DNA of 64,000 nucleotides from Methylocella silvestris (GTDB lineage: Bacteria > Pseudomonadota > Alphaproteobacteria > Rhizobiales > Beijerinckiaceae), in contig NZ_PDZR01000009.1 in the NCBI RefSeq assembly GCF_002891535.1, positions 84,026-148,025 of the forward strand. The letters run 5' to 3'. Below are positions 26,263 through 35,296 of this stretch, in pieces. Position numbers and translations under genes: made by a program. The notes under the pieces are model-generated. The model was given only the letters and a program-made list of their open reading frames with translations, was not told the DNA's origin and did not search any database. Position 1 is the stretch's first letter. Every line of letters starts with the position of its first letter.

Positions 26263-28047
26263 TCATGCTCGGCTCCCGTCGAGCGCCGCCAGCGCTGGAT
26301 CGCCCTCCGCCTCCAGCCGCTGCAACTCGCGCCGCGCCCACTCATAAGAGGTTTCAAACACTTCATCGAAGCGCGACCAGTCGAGAAAACTCGATCCCGC
26401 GGAAGGAGGCGGCGACAGAATGAGATCCTCGCGCCCGCGCGCAAAACAATCCTGACGCGCATTGCTGAACACCGATTTCTGGATGACGCTGATTGGGCCA
26501 GGACAGGGCGGCAGATTGCGCCGCAACGGGGTGAGATAGGCAAGCGCCAGCTCCAGCCGGCCAGGAAGGCGGTCATAATCGACATCGAGGGGAAGCGATG
26601 GGGGCAGGCCGAGCGAAACGACGACATTGGGGCCGGATTTCAGCGAGGCCATGGGCTCGAGCGGCACATTATCGGCGATCGCTCCATCGACCAGCATGGC
26701 GCCCTCCCTGGTGATGACAGGCGGCAGCACGCCCGGAATCGAACTCGACGCCCGCACCGCCCGCCAGACGGGACCCGTGCGCAAAAGCTGCATCCTGTTC
26801 ATCGACAGATCGGTGGCGATGGCGAAAAACGGCTTCCAGACGTCTTCGATCTCGGTTTCGCCATAGCGGCGTTTCAGCGCCTCATCGAAGGGGCGATGAT
26901 CGAGCAGCGAATAGCGCGGAATGGTCATTTTCCGCAGCGCGCGGCTTTCGATGAAAATATGGCGAACCCCGCTCAGCACCTCCTGCGGGCCGCGCAGCAG
27001 CGCAAAGGCCGCCGCCATGCCGGAGCCGACGCTCGAGCCGCCGAACATGTCGAATGACAGCCCGCGCTCGCAAAGCGCCTTGTAGACGCCGATATGCGCG
27101 ACGCCGAATGCGCCGCCCCCGCCCGCAACGAAGCCGATCGCGCGGCCGGTGAGAAAGCGCGCGAGGCTGGCGAAATCCTGGCCGTCCTCCAGCGAAACAT
27201 GATGGACCATGCCGATGTCGCGATCCTCCAGCCATCGCCGCGTTCCGGTCACGGCGCCGCGCCGGCGCAGATGCAGGCGCACGAGCCGGCGCCGCGCAGG
27301 CGGAATCAGCTCAAAGGCGAAGGCCTCGATCTCGTTTCGCGGCTGCGGCTCGTCGCCGTCGACGACGACCACGAGTTCGTCGGCAAGCCGCAGGCGGGCG
27401 CGGGTCCATTCGGTCAGCGTCTCGTCGGCGAGATAGACGGCGATCGGCGACGGCGGCTCGAAACCCACGTCCGTGACGCTGGTGACAAGACGCGCCCGCG
27501 CTGAACCTCCGAGCGCGGCGGCGAGTCGCTCAAAAAACAGCGGCGGGATCGCGCCGCTCCCGCCCCTCACGATGGCGATTTCGCTCGCCGGGGCGAGCTT
27601 GGGCAGATGCAGCATGTTGCGCGTCGTGGCGTCGAGCCGTTTCGCCAGCCATTCGATCAGCGTGCGCTCAACCCCGGGCGCCAGCGCCTTGATGCGCTCG
27701 AAGGCGACATAGTCGATCTCGATCACGGTCGAAGGGCGGAGCGCTAGAACGCTCGCGCGGCGGCGCCCGCCCGCGAAAAAGGCGATCTCGCCGATCGGCT
27801 GGCCGGGCCCGATCTCGGCGACGATCTGATCGCGCTCGGCGACGCGCGCCTCGAACCGGCCCGAAAGGACGAGATAGAAAGCGAAGGCGTCGTCGCCTTC
27901 CTTCAAAAGAAGCTCGCCGCGCGCAAGCTCGCGCGCGCGCAGCCGGCCGGCGATCAGGGCCAGGCTTTTGTCGGACAGATCACGGAACAGCTCGAGACCG
28001 CGCAAAGCCGCGATCTGTTCCGACGCCACGGTTGCCTGGTCCGGCAT
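26263..28047 (-). CDS. cNMP-binding-domain patatin-like phospholipase (NTE/RssA class)
   Basis: The 594-residue protein starts with a cyclic-nucleotide-binding domain (LRGLELFRDLSDKSLALIAG, then GPGQPIGEIAFFAGGRRRAS). A linker follows, then a patatin domain with the oxyanion loop GGGGAFGVAHIG, nucleophile Ser339 in GGSSVGSG and catalytic Asp454 in DGAIADN. This is the soluble bacterial version of neuropathy target esterase and should cleave phospho- or lysophospholipids at the membrane. An AAGGAGG SD precedes ATG 28047; an in-frame extension of 40 residues was rejected. It is divergent from the glycoside phosphorylase gene. Confidence 0.92.
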   Translation of the reverse strand: MPDQATVASEQIAALRGLELFRDLSDKSLALIAGRLRARELARGELLLKEGDDAFAFYLVLSGRFEARVAERDQIVAEIGPGQPIGEIAFFAGGRRRASVLALRPSTVIEIDYVAFERIKALAPGVERTLIEWLAKRLDATTRNMLHLPKLAPASEIAIVRGGSGAIPPLFFERLAAALGGSARARLVTSVTDVGFEPPSPIAVYLADETLTEWTRARLRLADELVVVVDGDEPQPRNEIEAFAFELIPPARRRLVRLHLRRRGAVTGTRRWLEDRDIGMVHHVSLEDGQDFASLARFLTGRAIGFVAGGGGAFGVAHIGVYKALCERGLSFDMFGGSSVGSGMAAAFALLRGPQEVLSGVRHIFIESRALRKMTIPRYSLLDHRPFDEALKRRYGETEIEDVWKPFFAIATDLSMNRMQLLRTGPVWRAVRASSSIPGVLPPVITREGAMLVDGAIADNVPLEPMASLKSGPNVVVSLGLPPSLPLDVDYDRLPGRLELALAYLTPLRRNLPPCPGPISVIQKSVFSNARQDCFARGREDLILSPPPSAGSSFLDWSRFDEVFETSYEWARRELQRLEAEGDPALAALDGSRA

Positions 28048-28222
28048 CGCCGCCTCCTTGTGGAGCGCCGGTCCCTTCGCGGGATCTTTGCGCCTTGAAG
28101 CAGCATACGTCGATTTGCGATGAAGGTTCCATTTTTTCGGTTGCGGGCCGCTGCGATACGCCGCCATTCTGGGCCTCCGCTCTTTGATTCCCTCCTAAAA
28201 AACAGCCAAGACTGAGATGTGA

Positions 28223-31200
28223 ATGACCGGCTTTGAAGCGCGCAACTGGACGACGCCGCGCGATGAGAACCTTGGCCTTCGGCGAATTTCCAACGCTTGC
28301 GGCCTGTCCGTCGCGGCGCTGCCCAATGGTTCATTGTTCGCGATCGAGCACCAAGGCGCCGGCGCGCCGATCCTCGTCAATCAGACGCTTGGCTCGCCGA
28401 TCGCCGGCGCGATCGCCCGGATCTATCTGCGGATAGAGGCTGAAAAGCCGATCGAGATGACCGGGCCGGGCGCGGCGATGTTCGGGCAAGGCGCTGACCG
28501 GTTCGTCTGGAGCAGTCAATCGCATGGGATTCTTTGCCGCGTCACGCTGTTTTTGCAGCCGGACGCCAGCGCCTGGATCTGGCGCCTCGATGTCGAAAAT
28601 CGCGGCGGCGCGCCGCGCGCGATGGATGCGGTCCTGATCCAGGACATCGGCCTTGGGCCGCGCGGATTCCTCATGAACAATGAGGCCTATGTCTCGCAAT
28701 ATGTCGATCATTTCATAAGCTTTCACGAGCGCTTCGGCCCTGTTGTGATGAGCCGTCAGAATCTTGCGCAGGACGGATTGTGTCCCTTCGCCATGCATGG
28801 ATGTTTTGACGGCGCCGCCGGCTTTACAACAGACGGCAAGCAGCTGTTCGGCCCCGCGTTCCGCGACTCCGACGTCTTCTGCTTTCCCTACGGGGCCGAC
28901 CTGCCGAACCGGCGGCTGCAACATGAGATGGCCTGCGTCGCGATCCAGTCGCCGCAGCTGCGGCTTGGTCCCGGCGCGCATGGTTCGCAAACATTTTTCG
29001 GGCTGTTCGCTGCCGATCAGCCGCAGTCCTCGAGCGAGGCAGACCTCGCGCGCATTGACGTGATCGACTGGCGTGACGGTGATTTCTCCGTGGCGCCGCC
29101 GATGGCGCGCCCGGCGCGGAGTATGGTAGAGGCCGCGCCTGTCGCGATCGCCGGCGCTCTCGACGACGCCGCGATCGACGCACTTTACCCGGACCGCTTC
29201 GAGGAGGAGTGGATCGACGGCCGGCTGATGTCTTTCTTCATGCCGGACGGACCGCATAACCGGCATGTTGTGTTGCGTGACAAGGAACGGCTCGTTACGC
29301 GCCGCCATGGCGCGCTGATGCGCTCCGGCGCCGCCATGCTGCCGGATGATTCGACGCTTTGCGCGACGGCCTGGATGCATGGCGTTTTCGCGGCGCAGCT
29401 GACGATCGGCAACACCTCCTTCCACAAGCTGTTTTCGGTCTCGCGCGATCCCTATAATGTCACGCGGGGCAGCGGCTTGCGCATGCTCGCCGAGATTGAC
29501 GGATGCTGGCGCCTGCTGACAACGCCGTCCGCGTTCGAGATCGGTCTCAACGACTGCCGCTGGGTCTACAAAATCGGCGCGCGAACAATCACTGTGTCCG
29601 CGACGGTTTCGGGCGAAGATCCGGCGATGGTTTTTGCGCTCGATAACGAAGGCGAGCCCTGCCGCTTTCTGGTTTTCGGCCATCTCGCGCTCGGCGAACG
29701 TGAATATGACCATCACAGCCCGGTCCAAGTCGCCCCCGCGTCGATGCGCGTGACGCTGCGCCCGGATCCCGACTGGCTGTGGGGCCAGCGCTATCCTGAA
29801 GCCGCCTATCATATCGTCAGCCCCGAGCCTGCCGATATCGAGGCGATCGGCGGCGACGAATTATTATATGAGGATTCCGATCAACGCGACGGCTCCTGCG
29901 TCGCGCTCCGCACCAGAGCGGTGAATACCTTCTCCTTCGCTGTCGTCGGCTCGATGACGAGCGCCGCCGAGGCCGAAGTTCTTGCCGAAAAATACGCGCG
30001 CCAGGTTTCGCGCGAGGAGCTTCTCGAGCCCGCGCAAAAGTTTTGGCGCCATGTTACTCGCGGCGCGCGCGTCCGGGGCGATCGCGCACTGGATACGCTG
30101 ATCCCGTGGCTTGCGCATGACGCGATGATCCACCTCACCGTTCCGCACGGGCTCGAACAATATACCGGCGCGGCGTGGGGCGTGCGCGACGTCTGCCAGG
30201 GTCCCGTCGAGCTGTTGCTGGCGCTGCGTCATGACGAACCGGTCAAGGAGATTTTGCGGCTTGTCTTCGCCCAGCAATATCAGGAAACCGGCGACTGGCC
30301 GCAATGGTTCATGCTCGACCCTTATGCGATCATTCAGGATCGCGTCAGCCATGGCGATGTGATCATATGGCCGCTGAAAGCCGTCAACGACTACATCGAG
30401 GCGACCGGCGATTTCGCCTTCCTTGACGAGCATATCGTGTGGCGCGGCAGGGAGGATCTCGAGCGCACCCCACACAAGGACAGCGTCCTCCGCCATATCG
30501 AGAAACTGATCGAAACTATTCGCACGCGCTTCGTGCCGGGAACGGATCTCATCTCCTACGGCCACGGCGACTGGAACGATTCGCTACAGCCCGTCGATCC
30601 GAAAATGCGCGACATCATGGCGTCAAGCTGGACGGTCAGCCTGCTCTATCAACAGCTGCGCCGCTACGCCGTCATCCTTCAAAAATCCGCGCGCGCGGGA
30701 GAGGCCGCCGCGCTCGAAGAGCTTGCCGACGCCATCAGGGCCGACTTCAACGCGTTGCTGATCCGCGATGGAATTGTCGCCGGCTATGGCGTGTTCGAGC
30801 CGGGCGAGGCCGCCCCGGAATTACTGTTGCATCCGAGCGACGCCCGCACCGGCCTGCATTATTCGTTGCTGCCGATGACGCGCTCGATGATCGGCGATCT
30901 GTTTACGCCAGCTCAGGCGGAACATCATCTGCGCCTTATCAACGACCACCTTCTTTTTGCCGACGGCGCGCGGCTGATGGACCGCCCCGTTCCCTATCAC
31001 GGCGGTCCGCAGAGTATTTTCCGCCGCGCCGAATCGGCGAGTTTTTTTGGCCGCGAAATCGGGCTCATGTATGTGCATTCCCATCTGCGCTTCGGCGAGG
31101 CGCTGGCCTGCCGCGGCGATCTTGACGGGCTTTCCGACGCGCTTGGCGCGGTAAATCCCGTCTCGATCTGCGACAGGCTTGAAAACGCCCTGCCGCGCCA

Positions 31201-31453
31201 GCGCAACGCCTTCTTCTCCAGCAGCGATGCGGCCTTTGGCGACCGCGCCTCGGCCAGCGCGGAGTGGGACCGCCTCAGGCGCGGCGAGATCGGGCTCGAA
31301 GGCGGCTGGCGGATCTATTCCAGCGGGCCGGGCATCTTCATCAATCTGATGATCCGCCACGGTTTCGGGCGCCAGCGGCTTTGGGGACGCGCGACGCCGC
31401 AAAAGGGCTGGAGCCACGCGACGCTCGAATGGGATCTGGAGCCACAGTCCTAG
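28223..31453 (+). CDS. GH94-like glycoside phosphorylase (candidate beta-1,2-oligoglucan phosphorylase)
   Basis: The 1076-residue protein matches the cellobiose-phosphorylase superfamily: a large N-terminal beta-sandwich, a linker, and an (alpha/alpha)6 barrel from about residue 600. The barrel has YTGAAWGVRDVCQGP, ETGDWPQWFML and the general-acid region YGHGDWNDSLQPVD (Asp783). The size is closer to the roughly 1,100-residue 1,2-beta-oligoglucan phosphorylases than to the 800-residue cellobiose enzymes. There is no signal peptide, so it acts on cytosolic oligosaccharide and phosphate. A link to turnover of cyclic beta-1,2-glucan is plausible in Hyphomicrobiales but is inference. A weak GCGTCA/TGACGC hairpin lies just after the stop. 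Confidence 0.75.
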   Translation: MTGFEARNWTTPRDENLGLRRISNACGLSVAALPNGSLFAIEHQGAGAPILVNQTLGSPIAGAIARIYLRIEAEKPIEMTGPGAAMFGQGADRFVWSSQSHGILCRVTLFLQPDASAWIWRLDVENRGGAPRAMDAVLIQDIGLGPRGFLMNNEAYVSQYVDHFISFHERFGPVVMSRQNLAQDGLCPFAMHGCFDGAAGFTTDGKQLFGPAFRDSDVFCFPYGADLPNRRLQHEMACVAIQSPQLRLGPGAHGSQTFFGLFAADQPQSSSEADLARIDVIDWRDGDFSVAPPMARPARSMVEAAPVAIAGALDDAAIDALYPDRFEEEWIDGRLMSFFMPDGPHNRHVVLRDKERLVTRRHGALMRSGAAMLPDDSTLCATAWMHGVFAAQLTIGNTSFHKLFSVSRDPYNVTRGSGLRMLAEIDGCWRLLTTPSAFEIGLNDCRWVYKIGARTITVSATVSGEDPAMVFALDNEGEPCRFLVFGHLALGEREYDHHSPVQVAPASMRVTLRPDPDWLWGQRYPEAAYHIVSPEPADIEAIGGDELLYEDSDQRDGSCVALRTRAVNTFSFAVVGSMTSAAEAEVLAEKYARQVSREELLEPAQKFWRHVTRGARVRGDRALDTLIPWLAHDAMIHLTVPHGLEQYTGAAWGVRDVCQGPVELLLALRHDEPVKEILRLVFAQQYQETGDWPQWFMLDPYAIIQDRVSHGDVIIWPLKAVNDYIEATGDFAFLDEHIVWRGREDLERTPHKDSVLRHIEKLIETIRTRFVPGTDLISYGHGDWNDSLQPVDPKMRDIMASSWTVSLLYQQLRRYAVILQKSARAGEAAALEELADAIRADFNALLIRDGIVAGYGVFEPGEAAPELLLHPSDARTGLHYSLLPMTRSMIGDLFTPAQAEHHLRLINDHLLFADGARLMDRPVPYHGGPQSIFRRAESASFFGREIGLMYVHSHLRFGEALACRGDLDGLSDALGAVNPVSICDRLENALPRQRNAFFSSSDAAFGDRASASAEWDRLRRGEIGLEGGWRIYSSGPGIFINLMIRHGFGRQRLWGRATPQKGWSHATLEWDLEPQS

Positions 31454-31526
31454 ATTTGCGCGTCAGACATGTATGACGCCATTCAGGGCGAGAGATGTAA
31501 AGCCCCCCTCCAAATTGGGCGAATAG

Positions 31527-31808
31527 GATTGGTTCGGGGCCCTTAACTCGCGGCCGGACATCAAAGTCGATTACACCGCGCCGCACGCCTGGCGCAGCAC
31601 CAACCCGGCTTTCCCGATGAATATGGGAATCAAGGTCACGGAAACGCTGCAGACGATTCTGCCGATGTTCGAGGAGCGCACCTGCCCGCAGACGATGGTG
31701 AAAATCCCCTCCACCCTCGACATGCCGCAGGTTCTGACGGCCGCTCTCTCCACGCCAGCGCCGGATAGGACCTGGCCGGGAGCGATTTCGCCCGCAGTCG
31801 CCCCTTAA
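31527..31808 (+). pseudogene. Coding-like remnant of an unidentified gene
   Basis: The gap after the phosphorylase gene contains an open frame with protein-like composition and strongly GC-rich third positions, but no convincing start. Readable segments are KVDYTAPHAWRSTNPAFPMN, ITETLQ-like GIKVTETLQTILPMF and VKIPSTLDMPQVLTAAL. A stop precedes it at 31524-31526. An internal ATG at 31617 would give 63 residues. I do not recognise the family. The pattern fits the decayed 3' part of a gene rather than random intergenic DNA. Confidence 0.4.
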
Positions 31809-31852
31809 TGGTTGATCCGCGGGCGAAAAGGAACACGGCGACTGACGCCGCC

Positions 31853-32275
31853 TCAGCGGCCGGCCAGTTTATCGCGGAGCCGGTCTTCCTGCTCCCCGAG
31901 TTCCGGCGTCAGCGCCTCGCCGAAGTCGGCGGCCTCAAACAGCGGGCGAATTTCGATCACGCTCGGGCCGGGCATCGGGTTGGGACAGCGCTTCACCCAT
32001 TCGACCGCCTCGGCGACGTCCTTGACCTGCCAGAGCCAGAAGCCGGCGATCACCTCGCGGGTCTCGGCAAAAGGCCCGTCCGTGACGATACGGCTCGCGC
32101 CGTCGAAAGCGACGCGCTTGCCCTTCGCCGACGGCTTTAGACCCTCGCCGGCCAGCATCACGCCGGCGGCGACCAATTCTTCGTTGAACTTGCCCATCGC
32201 TTCAAGGAGCGCGGTTTCGGGCATGATCCCCGCCTCGCTGTCTTTCGTCGCCTTCACCAAAACCATAACGCGCAT
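31853..32275 (-). CDS. YCII-related (DGPF-type) domain protein
   Basis: The 140-residue protein begins MRVMVLVKATKDSEAG and has VTDGPFAETREVIAGFWLWQ, the landmark of the DGPF/YCII family, followed by PMPGPSVIEIRPLFEA. These small dimeric proteins often sit near ECF sigma factors or dehydrogenases and have no assigned reaction. A GGGGAGG SD lies six bases before ATG 32275, which settles the start against a longer upstream frame. It follows the HxlR gene on the same strand and may be cotranscribed. Confidence 0.87.
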   Translation of the reverse strand: MRVMVLVKATKDSEAGIMPETALLEAMGKFNEELVAAGVMLAGEGLKPSAKGKRVAFDGASRIVTDGPFAETREVIAGFWLWQVKDVAEAVEWVKRCPNPMPGPSVIEIRPLFEAADFGEALTPELGEQEDRLRDKLAGR

Positions 32276-32394
32276 CGCCTGCCTCCCCTGATCCGCGAAG
32301 GCCGAGCCGACCCTGCTGATCATACGACGAATGAGCGGCGGCGGGATCGACATCCCGCCAAAAACTTTCTTCAAAAGGGAGGCGGGCCGGGATC

Positions 32395-32913
32395 TTAGCG
32401 CTTGACCCGGCGCGGCGCGGGCGCTGACGCCTCATGTTTTTCGGCGTAGCGCTCGCACATCGCCGCGCTCGCCGCCGGCCCCGGGGCAAGCTTCAGCCGC
32501 TTTCCGGCCAAGGGCTCGCCGGTCGCGCGATCGACGAGCACGGGATCGAGCGTGCGGCCGGTGTCGAGATCGACGATCTGCAGCGCCTCGCCCTCCGGCG
32601 CGAAATGGCGATTGCCATAGTCCAGCAAAGCGAGAATCACGGGAAAAAAATCGCGGCCACGATCGGTCAGCACATATTCATAGCGCTTCGGCCGCTCCTT
32701 ATAGAGCCGGCGTTCGAGCAGCCCATCCTCGACCAGCGTGCGCAGCCGCCGAGTCAGCATGTTGGGGGCGATCTTGAGGCTCGCCTCGAAGGCGTCGAAG
32801 CGTGTGACGCCGTTGATGGCGTCGCGCAGAATCAGCATGCTCCACCATTCGCCGACTCTTTCGAGACTGCGCGCGATCGGGCATTCCATGGCTTCAAAGC
32901 TCTTGCGACGCAT
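32395..32913 (-). CDS. HxlR-family winged-helix regulator
   Basis: About 172 residues with the HxlR signature: MECPIARSLERVGEWWSMLI, then RFDAFEASLKIAPNMLTRRL, and a wing with YEYVLTDRGRDF. A C-terminal extension of about 60 residues carries DLDTGRTLDPVLVDRATG, seen in a subset of these regulators. The first ATG of the family-like region (32913) was chosen; a longer frame runs back through a perfect hairpin and is unlikely. It lies downstream of the molybdenum hydroxylase operon on the same strand. It could control that operon through the palindrome at 35938, which is inference. Confidence 0.83.
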   Translation of the reverse strand: MRRKSFEAMECPIARSLERVGEWWSMLILRDAINGVTRFDAFEASLKIAPNMLTRRLRTLVEDGLLERRLYKERPKRYEYVLTDRGRDFFPVILALLDYGNRHFAPEGEALQIVDLDTGRTLDPVLVDRATGEPLAGKRLKLAPGPAASAAMCERYAEKHEASAPAPRRVKR

Positions 32914-32931
32914 GGCAGTTACAAAAGCGGC

Positions 32932-32968
32932 CGGAGCGTCCGAGCAACTCGCGCTCTCGGACGCTCCG
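32932..32968. terminator. Perfect 13-bp hairpin downstream of the molybdenum hydroxylase operon
   Basis: CGGAGCGTCCGAG and CTCGGACGCTCCG form perfect arms around an 11-nt loop. On the minus strand it lies about 130 bases after the large-subunit stop, followed shortly by GCTTTTG, so it may terminate that operon just before the HxlR start. It shares the GGAGCRTC outer stem with the hairpin at 22841. Confidence 0.55.
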
Positions 32969-33097
32969 ATCTTGTGAGGGCGCATGACGCCCGGATTAAA
33001 GCCAGCAGCTTCTTTCGAGGTCATGCTGCAAATCGCGCCTTTTTCGCAAGCCCAGCCGCCGAACATTTTCGCGTGACAAGCGCACGCAAATTTCCGG

Positions 33098-35293
33098 TCA
33101 GGCCGATTTTAGCGCGTTGGCGTCTATCGGCAGTTTCCGCAGCCGCTTTCCAGTCGCGGCAAAAATCGCGTTGACGACGGCGGGCGCTATCCCGGCGGTG
33201 CCAGGCTCGCCTGCTCCCCCCGGCGGTTCAGTACTTTCAATAAAATACGTCTCCATCTTGGGCGCTTCATTGATTCGGAGCAACTGGTAACTGTCGAAAT
33301 TGGTCTGCTCCACACGCCCGTCCTTGAGCGTGATTCCGCCATAAAGCGCGGCCGTAATGCCAAAAATCTGGCCGCCCTCGATCTGCGCTTTCAGCGTGTT
33401 CGGGTTCACCTGCCGGCCGCAGTCGAACGCCGCGACGATGCGCGTCACCTGCACCGAGCCGTCTCCTGCAACCGCAACTTCGGCGACCTGCGCGAGATAG
33501 CTGCCGAAGGCGAAGATCAATGAGACGCCGCGGCCGGAGCCCGCCGGCAGCGGAGAACCCCACCCGGCCTTTTCCGCCGCAAGATCCAGCACGGCTTTGG
33601 CGCGCGGCGCCTTGCCAAGCAAAGCGCGGCGAAACTCGACCGGGTCTTTCTTTGCGGCCGCCGCGAGCTCGTCGACAAACCCTTCGACCATGAAGGAATT
33701 GTGGGTCGAGCCGACGCCGCGCCACCAGCCGGTCGTCATCCCGGCGGGCGGCTCATGCCGGACATAGTCGACAAGCAGATTATCGAAGCTGTAAGGGCCG
33801 GAGCCGCCCTCGACGGCGTCGGAATCGAGGCCGTTCTTGAACAAGGGAGGCGCCCAGCGCGCCAGGATCGAGGAGCCGACGACACGGTGGCTGAAACCGG
33901 CGACGACGCCCTTGTCGTCAAGGCCCGCCGACAGAACGTCATAGTAATAAGGCCGGTAGACATCGTGCTGGATGTCTTCCTCGCGCGACCAGATCACCTT
34001 GACCGGGCCTTCGACCTGTTTGGCGATGGCCACCGCCTGCGCAATCGCGTCGACGTCGAGCCTACGGCCGAAGCCGCCGCCAATCAGATGATTGTGCACC
34101 TGCACTTTCTCGACCGGCAGGCCGAGAACCTTGGCGCTGACCGCCTGCGCCCGCGTGATCACCTGGGTGCCCGTCCAGATGTCGCAACCGTCCTTGCGCG
34201 CATGGACCGTGCAGTTCTGTGGCTCGAGCGCGGCATGGGCGAGGAAGGGCTGCTCGTAAACGGCGTCGAATTTTCGCGCCGCGCCAGCGATCGCCTTCGC
34301 CGCATCGCCGGCCTTTTCGCCGACGGCGCCGTCAAGGGTCGCCGCTTGTTTCATCTGCGCGATGAGTTCGTCCTGCGAGAATTTCGCGTTTGGACCATCG
34401 TCCCATTCGATCTCGAGCGCGGCGAGGCCTTTCTTGGCTGCCCCATAATGGTCGGCGATGACGGCGACGGCGTCGTCGAGCTTGACGATCTGGCGCACGC
34501 CTCGGACTGCCTTGGCTTTCTCGTCATTGACGCTCTTCAGCTTGCCGCCAAAGGTTGGGCAGGCGGCGACGTCAGCGAATTTCATGCCCGGAAGAATGAC
34601 GTCGATGCCATATTTGGCCGAACCATTGACCTTCAGCGGCGTATCGACCCGCTTTGCCGGCGTGCCGACAAGCTTGAAATCCTTCGGATCCTTCAAAGGA
34701 ACCTGATCCGGGGCCGGATAGGTCGCGGCCTTGTCTGCGAGCGCGCCATAGGCGAGCTTGCGGCCGGACGCCTTGTCGATCACCTCGCCTTTTTCGGCAT
34801 GCAGAGTGGAGGGATCGACCTTCCATTCTTCCGCGGCCGCCTTGATCAGCAACGTGCGCGCCACGGCGCCCGCTGTCAGCAGCGGCTTCCAGAGCGCGCG
34901 CACGGAGGTCGAGCCGCCGGTCACCTGAAAGCCAAGCAGCGGATTGGCGTAGAGCTTGTCGTCCGGCGGCGCCTGCTCGACGCTGATCTGGTCGAGCCCG
35001 ACCTCAAGCTCTTCGGCGACCAGCATCGGCATGGCGGTGAAGGTGCCCTGGCCCATCTCGACCTGCGCGACGATGATCGCGGTCTTACCGTCGCGCCCAA
35101 TGCGGACGAAGGCGTTGGGGGCGAAACCGGCGAAGGCGCCCGTCTTTGCCGCATCGGCGAGCGCGGCGCCCGGCAAATGGAAGCCGAGCAGCAGGCCGCC
35201 GCCGGCGGCGGCGCTGACCTTGATAAACTGGCGCCGCGACGGCGCCGCAGAGGCGACGGAGAAAGCGCCTGACGATTCGATGTCGAGGAACAT
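33098..35293 (-). CDS. Xanthine-dehydrogenase-family molybdopterin-binding subunit (isoquinoline 1-oxidoreductase beta type)
   Basis: The 731-residue protein has a Tat-type leader (SRRQFIKVSAAAGGGLLLGF, RRQF in place of RRxFLK), an Ald_Xan_dh a/b hammerhead (GSAKYGIDVILPGMKFADV), and the molybdopterin-binding domains (VIGGGFGRRLDVDAIAQA-like segment, TTGWWRGVGSTHNSF, GEPGTAGIAPAVVNA). It forms the large subunit of a periplasmic molybdenum hydroxylase acting on N-heterocycles or aldehydes. The [2Fe-2S] subunit gene lies three bases upstream. Electrons would pass to a cytochrome, which is not encoded here. The substrate is unknown. Confidence 0.88.
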   Translation of the reverse strand: MFLDIESSGAFSVASAAPSRRQFIKVSAAAGGGLLLGFHLPGAALADAAKTGAFAGFAPNAFVRIGRDGKTAIIVAQVEMGQGTFTAMPMLVAEELEVGLDQISVEQAPPDDKLYANPLLGFQVTGGSTSVRALWKPLLTAGAVARTLLIKAAAEEWKVDPSTLHAEKGEVIDKASGRKLAYGALADKAATYPAPDQVPLKDPKDFKLVGTPAKRVDTPLKVNGSAKYGIDVILPGMKFADVAACPTFGGKLKSVNDEKAKAVRGVRQIVKLDDAVAVIADHYGAAKKGLAALEIEWDDGPNAKFSQDELIAQMKQAATLDGAVGEKAGDAAKAIAGAARKFDAVYEQPFLAHAALEPQNCTVHARKDGCDIWTGTQVITRAQAVSAKVLGLPVEKVQVHNHLIGGGFGRRLDVDAIAQAVAIAKQVEGPVKVIWSREEDIQHDVYRPYYYDVLSAGLDDKGVVAGFSHRVVGSSILARWAPPLFKNGLDSDAVEGGSGPYSFDNLLVDYVRHEPPAGMTTGWWRGVGSTHNSFMVEGFVDELAAAAKKDPVEFRRALLGKAPRAKAVLDLAAEKAGWGSPLPAGSGRGVSLIFAFGSYLAQVAEVAVAGDGSVQVTRIVAAFDCGRQVNPNTLKAQIEGGQIFGITAALYGGITLKDGRVEQTNFDSYQLLRINEAPKMETYFIESTEPPGGAGEPGTAGIAPAVVNAIFAATGKRLRKLPIDANALKSA

Positions 35294-35296
35294 GGT

